From: Bernardetiaceae bacterium
Lineage (GTDB): Bacteria > Bacteroidota > Bacteroidia > Cytophagales > Thermoflexibacteraceae
Direction: 5' to 3'
Length of the DNA stretch: 64,000 nt
Assembly (NCBI GenBank): GCA_025056255.1
Contig: JANWVT010000012.1
Span: 1 to 64,000, forward strand
Shown here in pieces: positions 9,619 through 17,406 of this stretch. The notes beneath the pieces were generated by a model. It was not told the origin of the DNA and did not search any database. It worked only from the letters and a program-made list of their open reading frames with translations. The translations under genes were made by a program, and so were the position numbers. Each line of letters starts with the position of its first letter. Within the stretch, counting starts at the first letter, position 1.

Positions 9619-10106
9619 TTCGCTGTGCTAAAATGCAATAAGGCTTGCAAGCTATGCACAACTAAGTTTTTCTTGCCGTTGTTTGTATCCTAACGTGCAA
9701 CTACTCTCAAAGTTATGAGTATATGCTTAGGCGCACACAACGGCATGATTCTTTGCTATACTCATAAGCATATACTTGGAGGTAAAAACAAAAAGTACCT
9801 TTTTTTAAACAGTTTACTTACTACGCCATGTTACTGTTGTGAAAAATAGGTGAACAAAGACAAGCAACTACTACACCCCTCCCCCCGATAGCTTTCCATG
9901 CCGTTGCATTTTCCTGCAAATGCAATCAAGGACTAACTGCAGAAAAGAAAGATAGAGCCATTTGTGAGCCATAAACAACAGCGCGAACAATTTTGCCAGT
10001 ACCTACTTGCCTTGTATGAAGATTGCACCTGAAAATCAAAATATTAGCTATCAAATGTTTTATCTTGTGTAAGCCTTGTATGCGCCTCTCGTAATTGTTG
10101 TTGAGT
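9619..10106. other. Non-coding region downstream of valS
   Basis: No gene is supported in these 488 bases. The region holds a structured inverted-repeat cluster at 9715-9776 and a weak hairpin with a T-run at 9780-9806 (AGGTA, TACCT, then six or more T), which may terminate valS transcription. The rest, 9810-10106, is featureless by eye. An antisense frame at 10044-10487 is a shadow of the acetyltransferase gene. Confidence 0.5.
9715..9776. repeat. Overlapping mutually exclusive inverted repeats
   Basis: AGTATATGCTTA at 9718-9729 is the exact complement of TAAGCATATACT at 9765-9776 (12 bp, 35-base spacer). The overlapping ATGAGTATA at 9715-9723 is the exact complement of TATACTCAT at 9757-9765 (9 bp). 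The two pairings compete for bases 9718-9723 and share base 9765, so only one can form at a time. No T-run follows directly. Confidence 0.6.
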
Positions 10107-10604
10107 ATGCAAATCAGGAAAGCCCATATTCATACAGATTTTGATGCAGTGTGGGAGATTTTCCACAGTGTGATTGCCACAGGCGATACATACGTGTTTG
10201 ACCCACACACACCCAAAGACCGTTTGCAGCAATATTGGTTTGCCGACCATATGAATACCTTTGTAGCGGTAGAAAATAATATCATTGTAGGCACCTACAT
10301 CATCAAGCCTAATCAAATTGATTTGGGTGACCATATTGCCAACTGCAGCTACATGGTACATCCTTGTTATCAGGGGCGTGGCATTGGCAAGCAACTTTGC
10401 GAACATTCTATTCAGTTTGCAAAAGCAGAAGGATATACAGGCATTCAGTTCAACATGGTAGTAAGCACCAATCAAGTTGCCGTGCAATTATGGCAAAAAT
10501 TGGGCTTTAACATCATTGGAACAATTCCCAAAGGGTTTCGCCATCAAACTTTAGGGCTTGTGGACGCTTACATTATGTTCAAAGATTTGACCCAGTCCGA
10601 ATAA
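10107..10604 (+). CDS. GNAT family N-acetyltransferase
   Basis: The 165-residue protein has the GNAT fold. The acetyl-CoA-binding motif A is visible at about residues 85-100 as a YQGRGIGKQL segment (Q/R-x-x-G-x-G/A), followed by the WQKLGF motif B region near residue 130 and a final beta strand. Its N-terminus resembles L-amino-acid or phosphinothricin-type acetyltransferases, but the acceptor is not predictable. The ATG at 10107 is preferred over an upstream TTG at 10095. It is probably monocistronic or loosely linked to the following nucleotidase. Confidence 0.9.
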   Translation: MQIRKAHIHTDFDAVWEIFHSVIATGDTYVFDPHTPKDRLQQYWFADHMNTFVAVENNIIVGTYIIKPNQIDLGDHIANCSYMVHPCYQGRGIGKQLCEHSIQFAKAEGYTGIQFNMVVSTNQVAVQLWQKLGFNIIGTIPKGFRHQTLGLVDAYIMFKDLTQSE

Positions 10605-10684
10605 AATTTGCAATTACAATACTACGTATATACCTTTTCATGGCTCTCTTGCGTACAACAGCATATCTTTAACTTGAAAGCAAT

Positions 10685-11215
10685 ATGCACAACTACCAAC
10701 AACGCATTGCCATAGACATGGATGATGTAATGGCAGATGCAACTGGCAGATTTGTAGAGTGGATAGCCGAGCGGCATGGCGTAGTAATCGAACGCCACCA
10801 ACTACGCGACGAGGTGCTGCAAACATTAGGTGTTCCGTACGCGCAGCTGCGCAAATGGCTCTGGGAAGATGGTTTTTTCCGCTACATGCAGCCCATGCCC
10901 GACAGCCAAAAAGTAATGCAAGAATTAGTGAAAAAATACGAGGTTTTCGTAGTGTCAGCGGCGGTCGAGTTTCCGCAGTCGCTTCGGGAAAAAGTAGATT
11001 GGTTAGCAGAGCATTTCCCTTTTATTGACTGGCGCTACATTGTGCTTTGTGGACACAAGTACATGATTCAAGCAGACTATTTAATTGACGACCACGAAAA
11101 AAATTTAATTCATTTCACGGGTACACCAATTATTTTCACAGCCCCCCACAACTTGCACTTACAGGGCTACGAACGAGTAAACAATTGGGCAGAAATTGGC
11201 GAGCGGTTTTTGTAA
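10685..11215 (+). CDS. 5'(3')-deoxyribonucleotidase (NT5C type, HAD superfamily)
   Basis: The 176-residue protein carries the HAD motif I as DMDDVMAD (about residues 11-18), with the nucleophile and the acid-base Asp two residues apart. A serine in VVSAAVEF is motif II, and the terminal acids are in LIDDHEKN near residue 137. The pattern fits the NT5C family, which dephosphorylates deoxyribonucleoside monophosphates. The likely role is nucleotide pool control, inferred from the family. Confidence 0.9.
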   Translation: MHNYQQRIAIDMDDVMADATGRFVEWIAERHGVVIERHQLRDEVLQTLGVPYAQLRKWLWEDGFFRYMQPMPDSQKVMQELVKKYEVFVVSAAVEFPQSLREKVDWLAEHFPFIDWRYIVLCGHKYMIQADYLIDDHEKNLIHFTGTPIIFTAPHNLHLQGYERVNNWAEIGERFL

Positions 11216-11282
11216 ATGCAACTTTTTAGTTAAGTTTATCATACCAGTAAAAATGAAAAACTAACAACTAATCCAAACTGCC

Positions 11283-12824
11283 ATGCATCGCTATTTGCAG
11301 CTTATACGTCGCAATTTTATTTACGTTTCTATTTATGTTGTTGTCGGTTTAATTATTATCGGCGTAGTTGCCTCTCAAAATATGAGGCTAAAAATAGATG
11401 CTTTGCTGAAAAGTCGTGCTATATACGATGCAATGTACGGATATTACAACCGCGAATATGTAGATATTATACACATATGGGATATTGGAATACGCGGTTT
11501 CGGAGCTACTCACGATACTTTATTTCTAAATATATACAATTACAATCCTATCCGCTTAGAAAACACTAACAAAACAGTTGATTCTTTGCTCAAAGAAAGA
11601 AAATACCCCTTTGAAAACGAGGTTCGTGCAGCTATAAATGCCATAAATGATTATGGAGAGCACATAAAGCAACTCGAGCGTTTAGGGCGATTGGATAGTA
11701 TGGAATTATTCAAACAACTTCTGCGTGAAGACCGCGGCAGTCAACTTTGGAAACAATACTATCCTACGTGGATAATGATAGCCGAATACGAAACGCAAAA
11801 AGTCAAACAAGCAGAGGCAGACCTGCAATTAGCATTTACGCTTAACAGAAGTTTTCAACTGTCGCTTTTGGTAGTAGGTATTCCTTTGTTGATATGGTTG
11901 GTTGTAAAATTGCAACGCGATGCCCTAAACCGCCGCAGCCTGCTTCAAAAGTTGGACGAGACCAACCGCACCGAATTGTTTAACGATGGGCATTTTCACG
12001 ATGAGCTAACACCAGAAAACGTTATCAGCAACGTAACGCAAAACATGAAACAAGCCGAGGCTTTTATTAGGGCAATTGCCGAAGGAAACTATAATGCCAC
12101 TTGGCACGGACTAACTCCTGAGAACGCCGCTCTTAATACTACTAATGTTGTAGGAGAATTGCTGCAACTAAAAGAAAAACTCGCACGCGTTAGCCGCGAA
12201 GAAGAGCGCCGTCGCTGGGCTGCCGAAGGTGTTGCACAACTCAATGAATTGCTCCGACAATACCAAAACAACTTAAAAGACCTAGCTACACACATTCTTT
12301 CCTTTTTAGTGCGCTACACCAACAGCTTGCAAGGTGGGGTGTTTATTACAACACAACACAACGGCGAGGAGGTACTAGAAATGAACGCCTGCTATGCCTA
12401 TGGACGTATCAAGGCGCTACAACGCCACATTTATCCGGGTGAAGGGCTTATTGGGCAGGTATATTTGGAAAAAGCAACGTTGCACATAGCCCGCATCCCA
12501 GAGGACTACACTGCCATTTCAGCAGGTTTAGGTACCACCAAGCCACAGGAACTTCTCATCATCCCTTTAAAAACAAGTAACTTGATAGAGGGAGTTATAG
12601 AGTTAGCAACTATACAAAGCTACGATAAAGAAACCATAGCCTTTTTGGAGCGTGCTGGGGAGTTTTTGGCTTCTGCTGTTGCTGCACAAAAAAATGCAGA
12701 ACAAAACCGCCTCTTGCTCGAGCAACTCCAAAAGCAAACTGAAATGATGCGTGCACAAGAAGAAGAACTGCGCCAAAACATGGAAGAGTTACAAGCTACC
12801 CACGAGGCACTGCATCGCAATTAA
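11283..12824 (+). CDS. Membrane GAF sensor without output domain
   Basis: The 513-residue protein has a transmembrane helix (about residues 13-31), an extracytoplasmic helical region (32-190), a second helix (about 192-210), a linker with a HAMP-like segment (about 211-300), a GAF domain (about 320-470) and a terminal coiled coil (about 470-513). The GAF domain aligns with that of the sensor at 4332-6266: a PGE-x-L segment, an IPEDY/LPPDY motif and a GVIELA/GVIEIA strand are shared. It also ends inside the coil, with no PAS, kinase or cyclase domain. It probably signals through a partner protein. Confidence 0.87.
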   Translation: MHRYLQLIRRNFIYVSIYVVVGLIIIGVVASQNMRLKIDALLKSRAIYDAMYGYYNREYVDIIHIWDIGIRGFGATHDTLFLNIYNYNPIRLENTNKTVDSLLKERKYPFENEVRAAINAINDYGEHIKQLERLGRLDSMELFKQLLREDRGSQLWKQYYPTWIMIAEYETQKVKQAEADLQLAFTLNRSFQLSLLVVGIPLLIWLVVKLQRDALNRRSLLQKLDETNRTELFNDGHFHDELTPENVISNVTQNMKQAEAFIRAIAEGNYNATWHGLTPENAALNTTNVVGELLQLKEKLARVSREEERRRWAAEGVAQLNELLRQYQNNLKDLATHILSFLVRYTNSLQGGVFITTQHNGEEVLEMNACYAYGRIKALQRHIYPGEGLIGQVYLEKATLHIARIPEDYTAISAGLGTTKPQELLIIPLKTSNLIEGVIELATIQSYDKETIAFLERAGEFLASAVAAQKNAEQNRLLLEQLQKQTEMMRAQEEELRQNMEELQATHEALHRN

Positions 12825-12872
12825 ATATGTAGAAGAGTCAAAGCCGAACCGTACCCTTTCGCATATCAAATT

Positions 12873-14195
12873 TTAAAATTTTTCTGCAAGCGCCATGCTT
12901 GCTCTGATGCAGTCGGCTAATGAAATACCATGCAACCAGTTAGAGTGGCACCAAATGCCCTCTTTTTGCAAGTGAGCAGCAGCCAATTTGGCGGCAGCAA
13001 TGTGTTGGTCGTACTGTGGAATAGCCTGTTGCCAACAAGTAACATGTGTAACAAGCGGTGCAGCAGATATTTGATAAATGCGTTGCAGCTCCTCTACTAC
13101 TTTATTGACTATTTCCGATGGCGGCAAAGTAGTATGTTCAGTATACATAGCACCGCCTACAAAGCTAGTAAACAACACTTGGTCAGCTGGGCAAACATCT
13201 GGAAAAATGCTGCTACTCCAAATACTGCCAGCAGTGAAGGTTTGTGCTGCTTTGGGGTGTAACATGCCAAAACCCTCCGGCAGCCACCCAACTGCGTTTT
13301 TAGCAAATGCTGTATGAACCACACAAACAGGTGGGTAGTACACGCGCCTAAGAGCTCCGGCAGCTTGGGGATATAAATCGTTAATCAGTTGGGCTGTTTG
13401 ATGAGCAGGTAATGCCAACACTACGCGTGCTGTTGCTATGCAATCTCCATTTTCGAATAATAATTGCCAAGCGTGTCCCCATTTCCGAATACCCGTTAAG
13501 CGGCTACCATAGCTAACGGGCAACTGTTTTGCCAAAGCGTAGGCAAGAGTTTGCATTCCCCCTTTAAATGAATACGACTGCTTTCTACTACCTGCTCTAC
13601 TGGATTGAACCAAGCCGCGCAAAACAGAGCCATATTTTTGTTCATATTCAGCCAATTGCGGAAAAGCCTCGCTAACCAGCAATTGCTCGGGGTCGCCTGC
13701 ATAAATGCCAGCTACAAAAGGCTTCAACACTTTTTCTACTACTTCATCACAAAAACGACGGCGCACGAATGCTGCTAAGTTTTCGTGGGGCACGTGCACA
13801 GGTTTTCTAAAAAATTCTGTTAAGATACGCCACTTGCTATGCCAAGAAAAAAAATTGCTACCTAGCAAACTAACTGGCGAAGTGGGCAAAAGTGCTGGTT
13901 TCCCTTGCCAAAGGATATAGCGGTTTTGAGATGCAACCGAGGGAGGCATTAATAATTCATTCACACCCGCCTCAGACAGAAAGTTGAGAACTTGGGCATC
14001 TACTAACAAAGAGTTAGGACCTGTGTCAAACCGGTATGTATCGGAACGGACAGTTTTAACATTGCCTCCCGGTTCTGAGGACGCCTCAAAAACTACCGTG
14101 CGCATGCCTTTTCGGTGCAACATGACGGCTAATGAAAGACCAGAAATGCCTGCTCCTACAATGCTGACTGGCAAGTCGGAATATGTGGTGTGCAT
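12873..14195 (-). CDS. hemG: Protoporphyrinogen/coproporphyrinogen oxidase, FAD-dependent
   Basis: The 440-residue protein is a HemY/PPOX-type flavoprotein of late haem synthesis. The N-terminal dinucleotide-binding motif is GAGISGLS (residues 12-19), followed by the acidic FEASSEPGGN segment and the RFDTGPNSLL segment typical of PPOX. The C-terminal FAD contact includes an ADCIRASMALAE region. Bacterial nomenclature varies (hemG, hemY, pgoX). No other haem genes are in the window. It is divergent from the zinc-ribbon protein gene. Confidence 0.93.
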   Translation of the reverse strand: MHTTYSDLPVSIVGAGISGLSLAVMLHRKGMRTVVFEASSEPGGNVKTVRSDTYRFDTGPNSLLVDAQVLNFLSEAGVNELLMPPSVASQNRYILWQGKPALLPTSPVSLLGSNFFSWHSKWRILTEFFRKPVHVPHENLAAFVRRRFCDEVVEKVLKPFVAGIYAGDPEQLLVSEAFPQLAEYEQKYGSVLRGLVQSSRAGSRKQSYSFKGGMQTLAYALAKQLPVSYGSRLTGIRKWGHAWQLLFENGDCIATARVVLALPAHQTAQLINDLYPQAAGALRRVYYPPVCVVHTAFAKNAVGWLPEGFGMLHPKAAQTFTAGSIWSSSIFPDVCPADQVLFTSFVGGAMYTEHTTLPPSEIVNKVVEELQRIYQISAAPLVTHVTCWQQAIPQYDQHIAAAKLAAAHLQKEGIWCHSNWLHGISLADCIRASMALAEKF

Positions 14196-14259
14196 AAAGT
14201 AAAATTAGCAATACTACTTTTCGGCTACCAATTTCTTGATTATTGCTGAAATAATGACT

Positions 14260-14267
14260 TACTTTGC
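14260..14267 (+). promoter_or_regulatory. Candidate -7 box for the zinc-ribbon gene
   Basis: TACTTTGC at 14260-14267 approximates the Bacteroidota -7 consensus TAnnTTTG. A TTG at 14236-14238 lies about 21 bases upstream as a weak -33 element. The distance to the ATG at 14299 is plausible for a short leader. Confidence 0.35.
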
Positions 14268-14298
14268 GGCTATCATTGTTCTTTTTGCCCGTCCTCTC

Positions 14299-15120
14299 AT
14301 GGAAAACCCGATAGCAAAGAAGTTAGAAGCCTTGCTCAAACTGCAGCAAATAGATTCCAAATTAGATGAAATTGAAAAAATCAGAGGCGACCTGCCCGAA
14401 GAAGTGCAAGATTTAGAAGACGAAATAGCAGGCTATCAAACGCGCATTGCCAAGTTCAATGAAGAACTGAAAGCATTCAATGAAGCAGTTACTAATAACA
14501 AGCTTGGCATTAAAGAAGCTGAAAAATTAATAGAAAAATACCAAGCGCAACAAAACAACGTGCGCAACGACCGCGAGTTTGCAGCCATCAGCAAAGAAAT
14601 AGAACTCCAAGAATTAGAAATTGAAATTTTTAAAAAGAAGAACAAAGAGCTCGAGTTGAAAATTGAAGGCAAGAAAAAGCAGATAGAGGAAACCCAAAAA
14701 CTGCTTGCCGAGCGCGAAAGAGATTTAGAAAATAAGCGCAAAGAACTCGAGATAATTATTGCAGAAAGCGAGGAAGACGAAGCAAAGCTGTTTAAGGAGC
14801 GGGAAAAACGCGCTAAAAGTATAGACCCGCGTCTTTATAAGTCATACATGAAAATTCGCGAAAATTCTAATAACGGATTGGCGGTAGTTACTGTAAAACG
14901 CGATGCGTGCGGAGGTTGTTTCAACATTGTACCCCCTCAGCGCCAAGCCGAAATTAGAGAGCAGAAAAAACTAATCATTTGCGAGCACTGTGGGCGCGTG
15001 TTGGCAGGCGTGGAAGAAAACGTACAGCCCGAAAAAACTGCCAAAAAACTGATACGTCGCCGGATTGCCGAAGAAAGAGCCGAAGTTTTAGATGTGGGTT
15101 TGGGAAGTTTAGATGACTAA
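14299..15120 (+). CDS. Coiled-coil protein with C-terminal C4 zinc ribbon (DUF164/CT398-like)
   Basis: The 273-residue protein has a long charged coiled coil (about residues 10-185) and a C-terminal zinc ribbon with two CxxC pairs, CGGC and CEHC, around residues 205-235. This matches the widely conserved C4-type zinc-ribbon family. Structural work on a chlamydial member pointed to links with sigma factors or the cell envelope, but the function remains unsettled. The start ATG at 14299 matches the family N-terminus; an in-frame upstream start at 14236 is less likely. A strong terminator follows. Confidence 0.9.
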   Translation: MENPIAKKLEALLKLQQIDSKLDEIEKIRGDLPEEVQDLEDEIAGYQTRIAKFNEELKAFNEAVTNNKLGIKEAEKLIEKYQAQQNNVRNDREFAAISKEIELQELEIEIFKKKNKELELKIEGKKKQIEETQKLLAERERDLENKRKELEIIIAESEEDEAKLFKEREKRAKSIDPRLYKSYMKIRENSNNGLAVVTVKRDACGGCFNIVPPQRQAEIREQKKLIICEHCGRVLAGVEENVQPEKTAKKLIRRRIAEERAEVLDVGLGSLDD

Positions 15121-15150
15121 GCATTTGCAAGCTGCATGCTAACTCATAAT

Positions 15151-15197
15151 AAAGCCCTGAGGACTCCCAAACATCCTTAGGGCTTTAGCTTATTTTT
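15151..15197 (+). terminator. Rho-independent terminator
   Basis: AAAGCCCTGAGGA at 15151-15163 pairs with TCCTTAGGGCTTT at 15174-15186 over 13 bp with a single G-T wobble and a 10-base loop. A T-rich tail (TTATTTTT) follows. It ends the zinc-ribbon transcript before the argF' gene. Confidence 0.85.
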
Positions 15198-15242
15198 CCA
15201 TCTGATTTAATTTTTGTCATTCATATCTGCTCAGCTAAAACC

Positions 15243-16193
15243 ATGAAACAATTTACCGGAGTAGCCGATGTGCGTCACTACTTGCAAGAACTTGTGCAAG
15301 AAGCTCTTTTTTTTAAAAAAAATCCATTTGCCCACCAGCATTTGGGGCGCAACAAAGTAATAGGCTTAGTGTTTATGAATCCCAGCCTTCGGACACGCCT
15401 TAGCACCCAACGTGCTGCTCTTAACCTTGGCATGCAAACAATTGTAGTGAATGCCGACAAAGACACATGGAAAATGGCTACAGGCGAAGGAGTAGTAATG
15501 AACGGCGATGCGGCAGAACATATTAAAGATGCAGTAGCAGTAATGGGGCAATACTGCGATATTTTGGGAATACGCTCTTTTGCTACCTTAGTCAACAGAG
15601 AAGAAGACTATGCTGAACAAAACCTCAATGATTTTATTCGCTACTCCGGCGTGCCAGTAGTAAGCCTTGAATCGGCAACACGGCACCCTTTGCAGTCATT
15701 AGCCGATTTGGTAACTATTGAAGAGTATAAAAAACGACCTCGCCCAAAAGTAGTGCTCACATGGGCGCCACATCCCAGAGCCTTGCCACAAGCCGTACCC
15801 AATTCGTTTGCTGAATGGATGCTGGCTGCCGATGTAGATTTCACTATTGCACACCCAGAAGGCTACGAATTGGATGAATCTTTTACAAAAGGAGCCAAAA
15901 TTGTTTACGACCAAGCAGAAGCCTTTAAAGGAGCAGATTTTATTTATGCTAAAAACTGGTCGAGTTATCGCGAGTATGGGCAAATTCTGCTGCGTGACCG
16001 CTCTTGGACAGTAACAAGTGAAAAAATGGCACTTACTAACAATGCTTATTTCATGCATTGCCTACCGGTGCGTCGCAATGTGGTAGTAGACGATGCGGTG
16101 CTCGATAGCCCCCAATCGCTCATTATTCCACAAGCAGCCAACCGCGTGTGGGCTTGTCAGGCTGTTTTAAAGCGCATGCTGGAAAACCTGTGA
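15243..16193 (+). CDS. argF': N-acyl-L-ornithine carbamoyltransferase (acetyl- or succinylornithine type)
   Basis: The enzyme transfers carbamoyl phosphate to an N-acylated ornithine in the arginine pathway used by Bacteroidota. The 316-residue protein has the carbamoyl-phosphate loop as NPSLRTRLS (about residues 41-49) in place of the classical STRT, the carbamoyl-binding HPLQ segment near residue 147, and the catalytic HCLPVRR motif near residue 272. The SLRTR form and the WKMATGEG segment distinguish it from ordinary ornithine carbamoyltransferase. Whether acetyl or succinyl ornithine is used depends on one loop residue near position 90, which I cannot align with certainty. No other arg gene is adjacent. 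Confidence 0.9.
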   Translation: MKQFTGVADVRHYLQELVQEALFFKKNPFAHQHLGRNKVIGLVFMNPSLRTRLSTQRAALNLGMQTIVVNADKDTWKMATGEGVVMNGDAAEHIKDAVAVMGQYCDILGIRSFATLVNREEDYAEQNLNDFIRYSGVPVVSLESATRHPLQSLADLVTIEEYKKRPRPKVVLTWAPHPRALPQAVPNSFAEWMLAADVDFTIAHPEGYELDESFTKGAKIVYDQAEAFKGADFIYAKNWSSYREYGQILLRDRSWTVTSEKMALTNNAYFMHCLPVRRNVVVDDAVLDSPQSLIIPQAANRVWACQAVLKRMLENL

Positions 16194-16219
16194 AATGCAC
16201 TCCAATTTCGCTATCTTTG
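16189..16219 (+). promoter_or_regulatory. Bacteroidota-type promoter for the small-membrane-protein/popT operon
   Basis: TATCTTTG at 16212-16219 is an exact match to the -7 consensus TAnnTTTG. TGTG at 16189-16192, exactly 19 bases upstream, matches three of four bases of the TTTG -33 element. The -33 element overlaps the end of argF'. The ATG at 16244 is 25 bases downstream. Confidence 0.55.
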
Positions 16220-16243
16220 CTACGTGCATTAATCATAAGACTT

Positions 16244-16444
16244 ATGATGACTATCTTGCTAGCAATCGGCATCATGGCTGTCTTTTTCTTGCTCATGAGC
16301 GTGCGCTTGCTATTTGTTAAAAATGGCGAGTTTAAAGGCACCTGTGCCACCCAAAGTGCTGCCTTGCGCGAAAACGGGGTGGATTGCATAGTTTGTGGGA
16401 AAAAGGCAGGCGAGCCATGCCAAAACGAAGTTAAAACTGCTTAA
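16244..16444 (+). CDS. Small Cys4 membrane protein, possibly NqrM-like
   Basis: The 66-residue protein has one transmembrane helix (about residues 3-22) followed by a soluble tail with four cysteines: GTCATQ, then VDCIVCGKK and PCQNE. This is a small conserved Bacteroidota protein often annotated only as membrane or secreted protein. The layout of one helix plus a Cys cluster resembles NqrM, which delivers iron to Na+-translocating NADH:quinone reductase. That link is my inference, since no nqr gene is present. It precedes the popT-like gene by 20-38 bases and probably shares its promoter. A longer frame from 16148 overlaps argF' and is not favoured. Confidence 0.75.
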   Translation: MMTILLAIGIMAVFFLLMSVRLLFVKNGEFKGTCATQSAALRENGVDCIVCGKKAGEPCQNEVKTA

Positions 16445-16482
16445 CAACACTAATAATCATTTTTTTGCAAACAAATCTCTTT

Positions 16483-17406
16483 GTGAAAGAGCATATTCTC
16501 CTGTTTTTGAAGGGTGTTGCAATGGGCTCTGCCGATGTCATTCCCGGCGTTTCAGGTGGCACCATTGCTTTTATATCGGGTATTTACGAGCGCCTGCTCA
16601 ATGCCATTCGTTCTGTTGATGCCACCGCCCTGAGATTGTTGTTCTCATGGCAGATTAAACAATTCTGGCAGCGCACAGACGCTACATTTTTAGTAGTACT
16701 ACTCAGCGGTATTGGCACAGCCGTATTGGCACTTTCCAAACTCATTTTGTACTTGCTAAGTGCCTATCCTGAACTGTTGTGGTCTTTTTTCTTTGGACTA
16801 ATTGTTGCCTCAGCAACAGTTATTGCCCAATCGGTGCAGCGGTGGAATCTTGCAACTTTCTTGTGCCTATTGGCAGGCATCATCATAGCCTTTTGGATAA
16901 CCATTGCTGTGCCAGTAGAAACCCCTACTGGGTTGTGGTTCATCTTCTTGAGCGGTGCAGTTGCTATTTGCGCCATGATTCTGCCCGGTATTTCAGGAAG
17001 TTTCATTCTCTTGCTCATGAGCAAATACGAATACATCATTCGCGCACTTACAGAACTGAACATCAAAGTAATAGTAACATTTGCCCTTGGGTGTATAGCC
17101 GGTTTGCTCACTTTCTCACATATACTACACTGGCTGCTCAAACGCTACCATGACTTAGCCGTAGCGCTACTCATGGGTTTTATGCTGGGTTCGCTTAACA
17201 AAGTTTGGCCTTGGAAACACGTCTTAGCATATCATACCGACCGACATGGCAAACTAAAGCCCATTTTAGAAAGCAACGTATTGCCTTCTGAATACCTCGA
17301 ACTGACAGGCAAAGAGCCTTTGTTAGCAGCTTGCATTGCCTTATGTCTGTTGGGTTTTGTATTGGTCTATGTCATTGAGCGTATCTCTGTAAATAAGCAA
17401 TCCTGA
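16483..17406 (+). CDS. popT: DUF368 polyprenyl-phosphate translocase (PopT family)
   Basis: The protein of about 307 residues is a multi-pass membrane protein of the DUF368 family. The signature GSADVIPGVSGGTIAFISG is close to the N-terminus, and a second inverted-repeat-like MILPGISGSFILLL is near residue 170. DUF368 proteins (PopT) return undecaprenyl phosphate across the cytoplasmic membrane for reuse in cell-wall and glycan synthesis, which fits the directly following glycosyltransferase. There is no ATG: GTG at 16483 or TTG at 16465 are the candidate starts, and GTG gives the usual family N-terminus. Its TGA overlaps the next ATG by one base. Confidence 0.9.
   Translation: MKEHILLFLKGVAMGSADVIPGVSGGTIAFISGIYERLLNAIRSVDATALRLLFSWQIKQFWQRTDATFLVVLLSGIGTAVLALSKLILYLLSAYPELLWSFFFGLIVASATVIAQSVQRWNLATFLCLLAGIIIAFWITIAVPVETPTGLWFIFLSGAVAICAMILPGISGSFILLLMSKYEYIIRALTELNIKVIVTFALGCIAGLLTFSHILHWLLKRYHDLAVALLMGFMLGSLNKVWPWKHVLAYHTDRHGKLKPILESNVLPSEYLELTGKEPLLAACIALCLLGFVLVYVIERISVNKQS

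Noticed and set aside
10044-10487. 147-codon antisense frame over the GNAT gene
   Set aside because: The + strand frame has clear acetyltransferase motifs; the antisense frame has none.
15699-16058. 119-codon antisense frame inside argF'
   Set aside because: Complement of a highly conserved enzyme gene with no independent support.
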